In this document: positions 7,270-15,745 of the stretch, in pieces | Position numbering within the stretch: position 1 is the stretch's first letter | How the letters are laid out: every line of letters starts with the position of its first letter | Source of the DNA: Gammaproteobacteria bacterium | GTDB lineage: Bacteria > Pseudomonadota > Gammaproteobacteria > Steroidobacterales > Steroidobacteraceae | Reading direction: 5' to 3' | Assembly: GCA_020851435.1 (NCBI GenBank) | Contig: JADZCS010000124.1 | Coordinates: 1-33,121, forward strand | DNA: 33,121 bases | The notes under the pieces: model-generated | Databases searched by the model: none | What the model was told of the DNA's origin: nothing | What the model saw: only the letters and a program-made list of their open reading frames with translations | Made by a program: the position numbers and the translations under genes

Positions 7270-7685
7270 TGCTGATGCGCCAGGCACGACGCGCCGACAT
7301 CCCGGGCATGCACCGGGTTCGCAAGGCGGTGCGCGAGAACCGGCTGACCTCCAGCGTCATCCGCGAGGAACACTACGTTCCCGAGATCGAGGTCACCGGG
7401 CGTGGCTGGGTCATCGAGGACGAGGGCGAGATCGTCGCGTTCGGGATCGGCAACCGGGACACGCAGAGCATCTGGGCCCTGTTCGTCGACCCGGACCACG
7501 AAGGCAAGGGCTACGGGCGCCGGCTGCACGACGCCGTGGTCGACTGGCTGTTCAGCCAGGGCCTGCAGCGCATCTGGCTCTGCACGGAGCCGGGCACGCG
7601 CGCGCAGCGTTTCTATGAAGCGGCCGGGTGGTCCTTCCAGCGGGTGCTGCCCGACGGCGAAAACTATTACGAGCTGAGCCAGTGA
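7269..7685 (+). CDS. GNAT family N-acetyltransferase
   Basis: Predicted acetyl-CoA-dependent acyltransferase, substrate unknown. 138 residues from the ATG at 7269; a GTG at 7266 in the same frame is an alternative. GNAT motif A is visible as VDPDHEGKGYGRRL (73-86), with the pyrophosphate-binding EGKGYG (78-83). Motif B-like FYEAAGW follows near 113. The start overlaps the TGA of the small upstream gene, and the end overlaps the GTG of the serine hydrolase, so all three are probably translated from one message. Confidence 0.88.
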   Translation: MLMRQARRADIPGMHRVRKAVRENRLTSSVIREEHYVPEIEVTGRGWVIEDEGEIVAFGIGNRDTQSIWALFVDPDHEGKGYGRRLHDAVVDWLFSQGLQRIWLCTEPGTRAQRFYEAAGWSFQRVLPDGENYYELSQ

Positions 7686-8872
7686 CGCTCTCGCGCCGCA
7701 GCATCCTGCTCCATGGCGCGGCGTTCGCGGGCAGCTGTCTCGCAGGGCCGGCCATCGCGGCGGCCCTCGACCCGCGCGCGCTTCCGCCGGGAGACCTCGA
7801 GAGAGTCGCGACCCTCGTCGACCAGTCAGTGTCTTCCGGGCAGACACCCGGCATTTCGCTCGCCGTCTGGCGGGGCGGCACGGACATACTGTCCCGGAAC
7901 GCCGGCCTCGCGAACCTCTCACCCGCGAACCGGGTGGCCGGGGACAGCGTGTTCCGCGTCGGCTCCCTGACCAAGCAGTTCGTGGGTGCGCTGGCGCTGA
8001 AGCTCGAGTCGCTGGGCAAGCTGTCGCTCGCGGCGCCGGCCCGCGACTACCTGCCGTTCCTGGCGGCACACGAGCCCTTCACGGTGCTCGAACTCCTGAA
8101 CCACACGGCCGGCGTTCGCGACGGCGACTACGACACCAGCACGCTGCAGACGCGCTCACAGATCGAACAGGCCCGGCGCATCGCACAGCAACAGCCCTTC
8201 TTCGACTTCGCGCCCGGCAGTGCCTGGCTCTACAGCAACGCGAACTACATCCTGGTCGGGGCGATCATCGAGCAGGTCACGGGAACCTCGCTCGCCGAGG
8301 CCGCGGCCGCGCTGCTGTTCGGACCGCTGGGCCTGCGCGACACCGCCTTCGACTCCGTGAGTGACGTCGTTCCAGGCCGCGCGAATGGCTATACCCCGTG
8401 CGACGAGCCCGGCAGGGCTTTCGTCGACGCCGACTACCTGGACGTGAGCCTGGCGGGCGCCGCGGGCGCGATGCGTTCGACCGCAGCCGATCTGCGGCGC
8501 TGGCAGCGCGCGTTGTTCCAGGGGCAGGCCGTCTCGCCGGCCCTGGCCGCGAAGATGATCGAGCCGGGCAGGCTGCGGAACGGGCAGCTGGCGAGCACCC
8601 ACCGTTACTCGGACAACGACAGGGCGATGGGCGACACGCAGTACGGGCTTGGCCTGATGCTCGACACCTCGACCATCGACGGCTCGCTGATCGCGCATCA
8701 TCACGGCGGCATCAACGGCTTCGCCTCGTACCTGGCCACCCACGTGCCATCGGGCCTCGGCCTGGCCTGCCTGTGCAACGTGGACACCCATCCCGGGCTG
8801 CCGTTTCGCGACATCCGCAGGATCGTGTTCCGCGAGTTCCTTCAGCCTCCCCCGCGGTCCAGCCGCCGATAG
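7682..8872 (+). CDS. Serine hydrolase, class C beta-lactamase family, likely Tat-exported
   Basis: Member of the penicillin-binding/beta-lactamase fold; it may be an esterase or D-aminopeptidase rather than a drug-resistance enzyme. 396 residues from the GTG at 7682. The N-terminus SRRSILLHGAAFAG has a twin arginine before a hydrophobic stretch, suggesting Tat export. The catalytic S-x-x-K is SLTK (Ser95, Lys98), the Y-x-N is YSN (184-186), and the third motif is HHGG near residue 340. The start overlaps the GNAT stop (GTGA). The 3' end overlaps the converging comM gene by 31 bp. I see no ampR-like regulator nearby, so a housekeeping role is more likely than resistance. Confidence 0.87.
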   Translation: MTLSRRSILLHGAAFAGSCLAGPAIAAALDPRALPPGDLERVATLVDQSVSSGQTPGISLAVWRGGTDILSRNAGLANLSPANRVAGDSVFRVGSLTKQFVGALALKLESLGKLSLAAPARDYLPFLAAHEPFTVLELLNHTAGVRDGDYDTSTLQTRSQIEQARRIAQQQPFFDFAPGSAWLYSNANYILVGAIIEQVTGTSLAEAAAALLFGPLGLRDTAFDSVSDVVPGRANGYTPCDEPGRAFVDADYLDVSLAGAAGAMRSTAADLRRWQRALFQGQAVSPALAAKMIEPGRLRNGQLASTHRYSDNDRAMGDTQYGLGLMLDTSTIDGSLIAHHHGGINGFASYLATHVPSGLGLACLCNVDTHPGLPFRDIRRIVFREFLQPPPRSSRR

Positions 8873-10344
8873 CGCAGCGCCTCGCCAACCTCAACGTTGC
8901 CAACATCGTCCACCCCGGCGAGATCGGCGATCGTCCGCGCCACACGCAGCACACGGTGGCAGGACCGTGCCGAGAGCCCGAACTTTTCCACCGCGACCCC
9001 GAACAGGCGCCGGGTGTCGGCCGGCATCCGCACCGCGTCTTCCAGTACGGCCGGCGCCAGTGCGGCGTTGAGCCCGCCTCGCGCCAGCTGGCGCTCGCGC
9101 GCCGCGGCGACCCGCGCGGCCACGACCGCGCTCGACTCCCCCGGCGCGGCTCCGCCCAGGCTCGCGTACTTCAGGCGCGCCACGGGCACGTGCAGGTCGA
9201 TGCGATCGACGAGCGGACCTGAAATGCGGCCGACGTAGCGCTCGACGAACGCCCTGGGACAGCGGCAGCGGCCCGACTCGTCGCCGTGATAGCCGCAGGG
9301 ACAGGGGTTCATGGCGGCGACCAGCTGGAACCGCGCCGGGAAGCTGGCCTGGCGCGCGGCGCGCGAGATGTGCACGCAGCCGGTTTCCAGGGGTTCGCGC
9401 AGCGCCTCGAGCACGTCGCGCGCGAATTCCGGGAATTCGTCGAGGAACAGCACGCCGTGATGCGCGAGCGAGATCTCGCCGGGCCTCGGCCGGCCACCGC
9501 CGCCGATCAGCGCGATGGCTGAGGTCGTGTGGTGGGGCGCGCGGAACGGCCTGAGACGCCAGTGTTCGACGGGCGGCAGGTCGCGCCCCAGCGACTGGAC
9601 CGAAGCCGCCTCGAGCGCCTCGTCATCGGCGAGCGGGGGCAGGATTCCCGGCAGGCGCGCGGCCAGCATGCTCTTGCCGGCGCCCGGTGGCCCGATGAAC
9701 AGCAGGCTGTGCCCGCCGGCGGCGGCCACTTCCAGCGCGCGCCGCGCATCGGCCTGGCCGCGCACGTCGGCAAGGTCGACGCCGCGGTACGCTGGCGGCG
9801 GGACCAGCGTGCCGCAACCGAAGGCCAGCGGCCTTTCCCCGCGCAGGTGCAGGCACACGTCGAGCAGGCCGCGCGCGCCGGCGACGCGCGCATCGCGCAC
9901 CACGCCCGCCTCGCGCTCGTTCGCCGCCGGCACCACGACGGCATGACCCTCGCGCGTCGCGTGCAGGCAGGCCGGCAGCGCGCCATGGAAGGGGCGCAGT
10001 TCACCGGCCAGCGACAGCTCGCCGAAGAACTCGCAGCCGGCGAGCCGCTCCTGCGGCAGCGAACCGGCGGCGGCCAGCACGCCGAGCGCCACGGCCAAGT
10101 CGAAGCGCCCACCCTCCTTGGGAAGGTCGGCAGGCGACAGGTTGACCGTGACCCGGCCGTCGGGGAACCGGAATCCCGTGGACACCAGGGCCGCGCGCAC
10201 GCGATCGCGGCTTTCGCGCACGGCGGTGGCCGCGAGCCCGACGATCGAGAACTGCGGCAGTCCGCCGCCGACGTGCACGTCGACGCGCACGGGCGGGCTG
10301 TCCATGCCGAACTGGGCACGGGAAAGGATCGTGGCAACGGTCAC
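8842..10344 (-). CDS. comM: ComM, YifB-family AAA+ ATPase (branch-migration helicase)
   Basis: Hexameric helicase that extends recombination intermediates during natural transformation; also called the Mg-chelatase-like YifB family. 500 residues. An N-terminal Lon-like fold (about 1-180, QFSIVGLAATAVRESRDRV) is followed by the AAA+ core with Walker A GPPGAGKS (218-225), Walker B VLFLDE (298-303), the Cys cluster MNPCPCGYHG...CRCP, and the C-terminal Mg-chelatase domain. The start is GTG at 10344, with GGAGGG about 9 nt upstream. The ubiK gene lies 45 nt upstream on the same strand, probably one transcript. ComM is widespread in gammaproteobacteria and does not by itself prove competence. Confidence 0.95.
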   Translation of the reverse strand: MTVATILSRAQFGMDSPPVRVDVHVGGGLPQFSIVGLAATAVRESRDRVRAALVSTGFRFPDGRVTVNLSPADLPKEGGRFDLAVALGVLAAAGSLPQERLAGCEFFGELSLAGELRPFHGALPACLHATREGHAVVVPAANEREAGVVRDARVAGARGLLDVCLHLRGERPLAFGCGTLVPPPAYRGVDLADVRGQADARRALEVAAAGGHSLLFIGPPGAGKSMLAARLPGILPPLADDEALEAASVQSLGRDLPPVEHWRLRPFRAPHHTTSAIALIGGGGRPRPGEISLAHHGVLFLDEFPEFARDVLEALREPLETGCVHISRAARQASFPARFQLVAAMNPCPCGYHGDESGRCRCPRAFVERYVGRISGPLVDRIDLHVPVARLKYASLGGAAPGESSAVVAARVAAARERQLARGGLNAALAPAVLEDAVRMPADTRRLFGVAVEKFGLSARSCHRVLRVARTIADLAGVDDVGNVEVGEALRYRRLDRGGG

Positions 10345-10389
10345 GCGGCAAGCCCTCCGGGCCCCGCGCCTGCAGAAAAAAGCCGCGAA

Positions 10390-10644
10390 TCAGGCGCGCC
10401 GCGATGGATCCTGTTCGATGGCGGCGAGTCGCGACTCGAGTTCGGCGAGCCGCTCACGCGTGCGCCTGAGCACGCCCGCCTGCACGTCGAACTCCTGGCG
10501 GGTGACCAGGTCGAGGCGCGCGAGGCCTGACTGCAGCACTGCCTTGAAATTCTGCTCAAGGTCGCGCCGGGCGGCAGCCAGTCCCTCGGGCATGGATTCG
10601 GACAGCCGACGGGCCAGGTCGTCGAGCATCTTGGGATCGATCAT
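10390..10644 (-). CDS. ubiK: Ubiquinone biosynthesis accessory factor UbiK
   Basis: Small trimeric protein (YqiC/BMFP family) that binds UbiJ and helps aerobic ubiquinone synthesis. 84 residues from the ATG at 10644, with GGAG upstream. The sequence begins MIDPKMLDDLARRLSESMP and ends in a charged C-terminal coiled coil (VLRRTRERLAELESRLAAIE), both typical of the family. It lies upstream of comM on the same strand and faces away from glnK-amtB, a neighbourhood also seen in Pseudomonas. A second ubiquinone gene, ubiD, is in this window at 21.0-22.5 kb. Confidence 0.92.
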   Translation of the reverse strand: MIDPKMLDDLARRLSESMPEGLAAARRDLEQNFKAVLQSGLARLDLVTRQEFDVQAGVLRRTRERLAELESRLAAIEQDPSRRA

Positions 10645-10750
10645 CGCGTGACTCCGGTGACGGGCGTGCCGAGGGGGGCACGCAAGCTTTGCGGCTGCCC
10701 CGCGCCGCGTCAAGCCACGCCCCGGATTCACGCAAGGCCCACGACGCGAC

Positions 10751-10765
10751 GCGCCAAAACGGTGC
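10751..10765 (+). promoter_or_regulatory. Possible NtrC-binding site
   Basis: GCGCC-AAAAC-GGTGC matches the NtrC core GCACC-N5-GGTGC at nine of ten bases. It is centred about 97 nt before the expected start of the sigma-54 promoter, in the range used by NtrC enhancers. A second clear site was not found. Confidence 0.4.
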
Positions 10766-10828
10766 GCCCGCCTGCGACCGGCCCGCCGCCCGTCACCACA
10801 AGTGCTTGATTCGTCGGACCTCCCTGCG

Positions 10829-10844
10829 TGGCACGGTTCCTGCA
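10829..10844 (+). promoter_or_regulatory. Sigma-54 promoter of the PII-amtB operon
   Basis: TGGCACG-GTTC-CTGCA: the -24 GG (10830-10831) and -12 GC (10842-10843) are separated by exactly 10 nt, as RpoN requires. Only the first T of the -12 TTGCA is changed to C. The predicted start is near 10855. glnK-amtB operons are classic NtrC/RpoN targets under nitrogen limitation. Confidence 0.8.
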
Positions 10845-10919
10845 AAACACCCTTCGAGGCTAGCGCCCCCGGGCGTCCACGGGTCGGCACATTTCTTCCG
10901 CATGGAGACAGAAAAGGCC

Positions 10920-11258
10920 GTGAAGCTCATCACCGCGACCATACGCCCCTGGCGCCTGGACGACGTGCGTGAGGCCGTGGCGGCGATGGGACTGCAGGGC
11001 ATGACGATCACCGAGACCGAGGAGTACGGCGTGCGCGAGCCGCATACCGAGGTCTACCGGGGAGCGGAGTACCGCGTGGAGTGGGCCGGGCGCATCCGGC
11101 TGGAACTCGCGGTCGACGACGTAGTGGTGGACCAGGTGGTCGAAGCGATCTGCAACATCGCCCGCACCGGCCGCCGCGGGGACGGCCGGATCACCGTCGC
11201 GCCGCTCGCGGAGGCACTGCGCATCCGCACGGGAGAGATGGGACGGGACGCACTGTAG
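10920..11258 (+). CDS. Divergent PII signal protein upstream of amtB
   Basis: PII trimers sense ATP/ADP and 2-oxoglutarate and block AmtB. From the GTG at 10920 the protein has the canonical 112 residues. An in-frame ATG at 10902 would add six, but lacks a Shine-Dalgarno sequence, whereas GGAG precedes the GTG by 12 nt. The uridylylation Tyr51 in YRGAEY and the C-terminal RIRTGE are kept. The T-loop base is changed: positions 38-41 read V-R-E-P instead of R-Q-K-G, so Gln39, which coordinates Mg-ATP and 2-oxoglutarate, is Arg. Lys9, Lys58, Lys85 and Lys90 of E. coli GlnB are Arg here. It is co-transcribed with amtB. It may therefore sense 2-oxoglutarate weakly or not at all; that is inference. 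Confidence 0.9.
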   Translation: MKLITATIRPWRLDDVREAVAAMGLQGMTITETEEYGVREPHTEVYRGAEYRVEWAGRIRLELAVDDVVVDQVVEAICNIARTGRRGDGRITVAPLAEALRIRTGEMGRDAL

Positions 11259-11303
11259 GTGCACTTAATTTTTTCGAAGCACGAGACCGCTGGAGGGAGA
11301 CCT

Positions 11304-12716
11304 GTGACGAATTCGACCACGACCTCGCCGCCGGCCCGCTGGGCCAGGCCACTGATCGCCGCACTCGCGCTGGCCGCGCCTGCGCTGGCGCTTGCGCAGG
11401 ACGCGCCGACGCCCGACAAGGGCGACACCGCCTGGCTGCTGACATCCACGATCCTCGTGATCCTCATGACCATCCCTGGGCTTGCCCTGTTCTACGGCGG
11501 CATGGTCCGCTCGAAGAACGTGCTCTCGGTGCTCATGCAGGTCTTCGTGACGTTCTGCCTGATCTCGCTGCTGTGGGCGATCTACGGCTACAGCCTGGCG
11601 TTCACGCAGGGCAGCCCGTTCATCGGCGGCCTGGACCGGCTGTTCCTCAACGGACTGGCCACCGACTCGCTGGGCGCCACCTTCAGCAAGGCCACGCCGA
11701 TCCCCGAATACGCGTTCTTCGTGTTCCAGCTCACGTTCGCGGCGATCACGCCCTGCCTGATCGTCGGCGCGTTCGCCGAACGCATCAAGTTCGCCGCCGT
11801 GCTGGCGTTCGTGGTGCTCTGGTTCACCTTCTCCTACCTGCCCGTCGCGCACATGGTCTGGTTCTGGGCCGGCCCCGACGCGATCACCGATGCGGCCTCG
11901 CTCGACGCGGTTGTCGGCGGCGCGGGCTTCCTGTGGGCCAAGGGCGCGCTCGACTTCGCGGGCGGCACGGTGGTGCACATCAACGCCGGCGTCGCGGGCC
12001 TGATCGGGGCCATCCTGATCGGCAAGCGGCTGGGTTACGGCCAGGCGGCCATGCCGCCGCACAACCTGCCGCTGGTGATGATCGGCACCTGCCTGCTGTG
12101 GGTGGGCTGGTTCGGCTTCAACGCCGGCTCGAACCTCGAGGCCAACGGCCTGACCGCGCTCGTGGTGGCCAACACCATCCTCGCGACCGCCGCCGCGGCG
12201 CTGGCGTGGATGTTCACGGAATGGATGCTCAAGGGTTCCCCGACCATGCTCGGCGCCGCCTCGGGCGCAGTGGCCGGACTGGTCGCCGTGACGCCGGCCT
12301 GCGGCTTCATCGGGCCGATGGGCGCCATCGCGCTGGGCCTCATCGCCGGCATCGTCTGCCTGTGGGCGGTGACCTGGCTCAAGCACAAGCTCAACTACGA
12401 CGACTCGCTCGACGTGTTCGGCGTGCACGGCGTCGGCGGCATCATCGGCGCGCTGCTGACCGGCGTCTTCGCCTCGCCCGACCTGGGCGGCACCGGCGTC
12501 TGGGACTACGTGACGAACGGCGTGGCCGAGGGCTACTCGATCGCGACCCAGGTGAAGATCCAGGCGATCGGCGTGGGGACGACCATCGTCTGGTCGGCGG
12601 TGGTCTCGCTGGTCGCCTTCAAGCTCGTCGACCTCGTCATCGGGCTGCGCATGCCCGAGGAGCGGGAGCGCGAGGGGCTCGACACCACCGAGCACGGCGA
12701 ACGGGCCTACAACTGA
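11304..12716 (+). CDS. amtB: Ammonium transporter AmtB
   Basis: Trimeric inner-membrane ammonium channel. 470 residues from the GTG at 11304, with a strong GGAGGGAG 4 nt upstream. A signal-like N-terminus (about 15-31, PLIAALALAAPALALA) precedes 11 predicted membrane helices. Family signatures include FYGGMVRSKN (63-72), the pore twin histidines His225 (VVHINAG) and His375 (VFGVHGVGG), and WVGWFGFNAGS (266-276). The first PII gene ends 45 nt upstream under the same sigma-54 promoter. A terminator follows at 12767. Confidence 0.97.
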   Translation: MTNSTTTSPPARWARPLIAALALAAPALALAQDAPTPDKGDTAWLLTSTILVILMTIPGLALFYGGMVRSKNVLSVLMQVFVTFCLISLLWAIYGYSLAFTQGSPFIGGLDRLFLNGLATDSLGATFSKATPIPEYAFFVFQLTFAAITPCLIVGAFAERIKFAAVLAFVVLWFTFSYLPVAHMVWFWAGPDAITDAASLDAVVGGAGFLWAKGALDFAGGTVVHINAGVAGLIGAILIGKRLGYGQAAMPPHNLPLVMIGTCLLWVGWFGFNAGSNLEANGLTALVVANTILATAAAALAWMFTEWMLKGSPTMLGAASGAVAGLVAVTPACGFIGPMGAIALGLIAGIVCLWAVTWLKHKLNYDDSLDVFGVHGVGGIIGALLTGVFASPDLGGTGVWDYVTNGVAEGYSIATQVKIQAIGVGTTIVWSAVVSLVAFKLVDLVIGLRMPEEREREGLDTTEHGERAYN

Positions 12717-12734
12717 TTCACCGGGCGTGAGTAA

Positions 12735-13220
<486 letters not shown>

Positions 13221-13256
13221 ACCGCCGCGACCGCCGCGGCTTCGGGAGAAACTGGG

Positions 13257-13727
13257 ATGATCTCGAGACTCCTCACCGCTATCGTCATGGCAGGACTCGC
13301 GCTGACGGCGAGCGCCGGCACTGTCTACAAGTGGATCGACACGAAGGGCCAGGTGCACTACACCGACAGGCCGCCGAGCGCGGCGGACGCCCGGGTGATC
13401 GCCGTGTACGAAGAACATTCGGGCGAGGCCGAACCGGCCGCCGATTCGCCGCCGGGCGATGAACCGCCGGCAGACGCCGAAGGCGCGGACGACGCCTCGC
13501 CGGCCGCCGAGACCCCGCCGACCCGCGAACAGGTGGCGGCCGTCCAGCAGGACGTGGCCAAGCTGCGCGCCGAGCGCTGCAAGAAGGCACAGGACCGCTA
13601 CAAGTCATACGTCGAGTCGCAGCGGCTGTACCGGATGAAGGACGGCAAGCGCGAGTACCTGACCGAGGCCGAGCTGACCGCCGCCCGGGCCAACGCCAAG
13701 CGCGACGTGGACGAGAACTGCCGCTGA
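13257..13727 (+). CDS. DUF4124 domain-containing exported protein
   Basis: 156 residues. A signal peptide (1-20, cleavage near ASA-G) is followed by the DUF4124 core YKWIDTKGQVHYTDRPP (24-40). Next comes an acidic Ala/Pro-rich stretch (about 58-88), then a charged, probably helical C-terminus with two Cys (RCKKAQDRYKSYVESQRLY and the final ENCR). DUF4124 proteins are common in gammaproteobacterial periplasms and have no settled function. It starts 36 nt after the PII stop and may be co-transcribed with it. Confidence 0.85.
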   Translation: MISRLLTAIVMAGLALTASAGTVYKWIDTKGQVHYTDRPPSAADARVIAVYEEHSGEAEPAADSPPGDEPPADAEGADDASPAAETPPTREQVAAVQQDVAKLRAERCKKAQDRYKSYVESQRLYRMKDGKREYLTEAELTAARANAKRDVDENCR

Positions 13728-13745
13728 CCCAAATCCGGCACAATG

Positions 13746-13777
13746 TCCGCTCGGCGACCGCTGCGGTCGCGAGCGGA
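13746..13777. repeat. Strong inverted repeat before the dehydrogenase gene
   Basis: TCCGCTC (13746-13752) pairs with GAGCGGA (13771-13777). Inside, GCGACCGC (13754-13761) pairs with GCGGTCGC (13763-13770). There is one bulged G, 15 bp in total. No T-run follows. It lies 19 nt after the DUF4124 stop and 11 nt before the next ATG, so it could end one message or block access to the next start. Confidence 0.6.
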
Positions 13778-13788
13778 GCATTCCTCGG

Positions 13789-14673
13789 ATGAAAACCGGA
13801 TTCATCGGACTCGGCGCCATGGGCATGCACATGGCGCGCAACCTCCAAAAGGCCGGCCTGCTGGCCGGCGCCTGGAACCGCACCCCCTCGAAGGCCACTG
13901 CGCTCGCCGCCGAGACGGGCTGTCGCAGCTACGATTCCCCTGCCGCCCTCGCGGCCGACTGCGATGCCATCGTGTTGTGCGTCTCCGCGGACACCGACGT
14001 GCTCGCGGTCGTCGCGGAACTGTGCACGGCCATCCGGGCCGGAAGCCTGGTCATCGACTGTTCGACCGTCAGCGCTGGAACCGCGCGCCACGCCGCCGGC
14101 AGCCTCGCCGCGCACGGTTGCGCGTTCCTCGACTGCCCCGTCAGCGGCGGCGTCGAGGGCGCGCGCGATGCGACGCTGGCGATCATGTGCGGCGGCGACG
14201 CGGCCGCCTTCGGCAGCGCGAGGCCGGTCCTCGCGGCCATGGGCCGCACGGTGGTGCACCTCGGCCCCTCGGGCTTCGGCCAGGCCACCAAGGCCACCAA
14301 CCAGATCATGTGCGCCGGCATCATCCAGGCCGTCGGCGAGGCCATGGCCTTCGCGCGTTCGGAGGGCTTGCCGCTGGATCGCGTGATCGAGACCCTGGGC
14401 AAGGGCGCGGGCTCGAGCTGGTACTTCGTCAACCGCGCGCCCTTCATGGCCCGCGAGCACTTCCCGGCCGGTTTCCGCGTGCGCCTGCACCAGAAGGACC
14501 TCGGCATCTGCCGCGACATGGCCGCGCGCCACGGCGCGACCCTGCCCGTCGTGGAGTCGACGCTCGCGCAGTACGCCGAACTGATCGCCGAGGGTCACGG
14601 CGACGAGGACATCTCGAGCATCTACCGGCTCAAGTCGCGACTCTTCGACGACGGCGGTGAAAGCGAGGCCTGA
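13789..14673 (+). CDS. NAD(P)-dependent beta-hydroxyacid dehydrogenase
   Basis: Member of the 3-hydroxyisobutyrate / tartronate semialdehyde / glyoxylate reductase family; the exact substrate is not evident. 294 residues. The N-terminal Rossmann motif is GLGAMG (7-12). The substrate-binding signature is DCPVSGGVEGA (115-125) and the catalytic region is GFGQATKATNQ with Lys168 and Asn171. The C-terminal helical dimerisation domain is complete. It precedes algZ by 3 nt and may share its transcript. Confidence 0.9.
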   Translation: MKTGFIGLGAMGMHMARNLQKAGLLAGAWNRTPSKATALAAETGCRSYDSPAALAADCDAIVLCVSADTDVLAVVAELCTAIRAGSLVIDCSTVSAGTARHAAGSLAAHGCAFLDCPVSGGVEGARDATLAIMCGGDAAAFGSARPVLAAMGRTVVHLGPSGFGQATKATNQIMCAGIIQAVGEAMAFARSEGLPLDRVIETLGKGAGSSWYFVNRAPFMAREHFPAGFRVRLHQKDLGICRDMAARHGATLPVVESTLAQYAELIAEGHGDEDISSIYRLKSRLFDDGGESEA

Positions 14674-14676
14674 ACG

Positions 14677-15744
14677 ATGGCGGCAGCCGGGCAAGGCGGG
14701 CAATCTCGCGGGGGTTTCTACCTCCCCGACTTCTGCACGGCGCGCAGCGTGCTGGCGATCGTGCTCATCGCCGAGCTTGCCGCGCTGCTGCTGACGCTCG
14801 CCCGCTACGGCATCGCGCAGCGTTTCTGGGGCGACCTCGCGCGCACCTCGCTGTTCATGCTCTGGATCGGTCTGGGCTCCGCGGCCCTGCTGTGCTGGAC
14901 CAGGCCCTGGCTGCAGCGGCAGGGCCTGCTGCTGGGCAGCAGCGTCGCGCTCGGACTTCTGGTCGGGGCCACGCTGGCGGTCAGCGAAGCGGCCTGGCAG
15001 CTGCTGGGCTCGAGCCTGCTCGAGTTCAGCGACGCCAGCCTCACCGGCAGCCACGCGGCGTTCCTGTGGCGCAATCTCGCGGTGGGCGCGATCATCGGCG
15101 GCCTCGCGCTGCGCTACTTCTACGTCCAGCAGCAGTGGAAGCGCAACGTCGAGGCGGAGGCGCAGTCGCGCGTCCGCGCCCTGCAGTCGCGGATCCGACC
15201 GCACTTCCTGTTCAACAGCATGAACACGATCGCAGCGCTGACGCGGTCCGACCCGGCGCGCGCCGAGGAAGCGGTGACCGACCTCGCCGACCTGTTCCGC
15301 GCGGCGCTGCGCGAGTCGCGGAACAGCATCACGCTGGCCGAGGAACTGGAGATCGCCCGCACCTACGAGCGCATCGAGCGCCTGCGGCTCGGCGACCGGC
15401 TGACGGTGGACTGGCAGGTACGCGACGTGCCCGGCGACGCCATCGTGCCCGCGCTGGTGCTGCAGCCCCTGCTGGAGAACGCCGTGGGCCATGGCATCGA
15501 GCAGCTGGCCGAGGGCGGCACCATCAGCGTGACCGGCCGGCTGGTCGGGCGGCACGTCGAACTCTGCGTCGACAACCCGGTCTCCGGCTCGTCGAGCAGC
15601 GGCAGCGGCGACCGCGTCGGCCTCGACAGCGTCCGCCAGCGCCTCGAACTCATGTACCCCGGCGAGGCCGGCCTCGAGGTCGTCGAGCCGCCGGGCCGCT
15701 TCGTGGTCACGATGCGTTTCCCGGCCGGCGGGCGGGACCGCTGA
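14677..15744 (+). CDS. algZ: Sensor histidine kinase, AlgZ/FimS (LytS-type) family
   Basis: Membrane sensor paired with the LytTR regulator just downstream. 355 residues. The N-terminus YLPDFCTARSVLAIVLIAEL resembles AlgZ of Pseudomonas. Four or five membrane helices cover about 25-150. The phospho-acceptor region RIRPHFLFNSMN contains His176, and the C-terminal ATPase-like domain has LLENAVGHGIEQL (N-box) and GLDSVRQRL. This is the His_kinase (PF06580) type rather than the HisKA type. In Pseudomonas the pair controls type IV pilus genes and alginate; the targets here are unknown. One base separates it from algR. Confidence 0.9.
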   Translation: MAAAGQGGQSRGGFYLPDFCTARSVLAIVLIAELAALLLTLARYGIAQRFWGDLARTSLFMLWIGLGSAALLCWTRPWLQRQGLLLGSSVALGLLVGATLAVSEAAWQLLGSSLLEFSDASLTGSHAAFLWRNLAVGAIIGGLALRYFYVQQQWKRNVEAEAQSRVRALQSRIRPHFLFNSMNTIAALTRSDPARAEEAVTDLADLFRAALRESRNSITLAEELEIARTYERIERLRLGDRLTVDWQVRDVPGDAIVPALVLQPLLENAVGHGIEQLAEGGTISVTGRLVGRHVELCVDNPVSGSSSSGSGDRVGLDSVRQRLELMYPGEAGLEVVEPPGRFVVTMRFPAGGRDR

Positions 15745-15745
15745 C

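Noticed and set aside
6902-8872. Genomic island inserted at tRNA-Arg
   Set aside because: No integrase, no repeat of the tRNA 3' end seen, and the base composition looks like the rest of the window.
7682-8872. Beta-lactamase resistance gene
   Set aside because: The fold motifs are shared with esterases and peptidases, and no regulator of the AmpR type is near; calling resistance is not supported.
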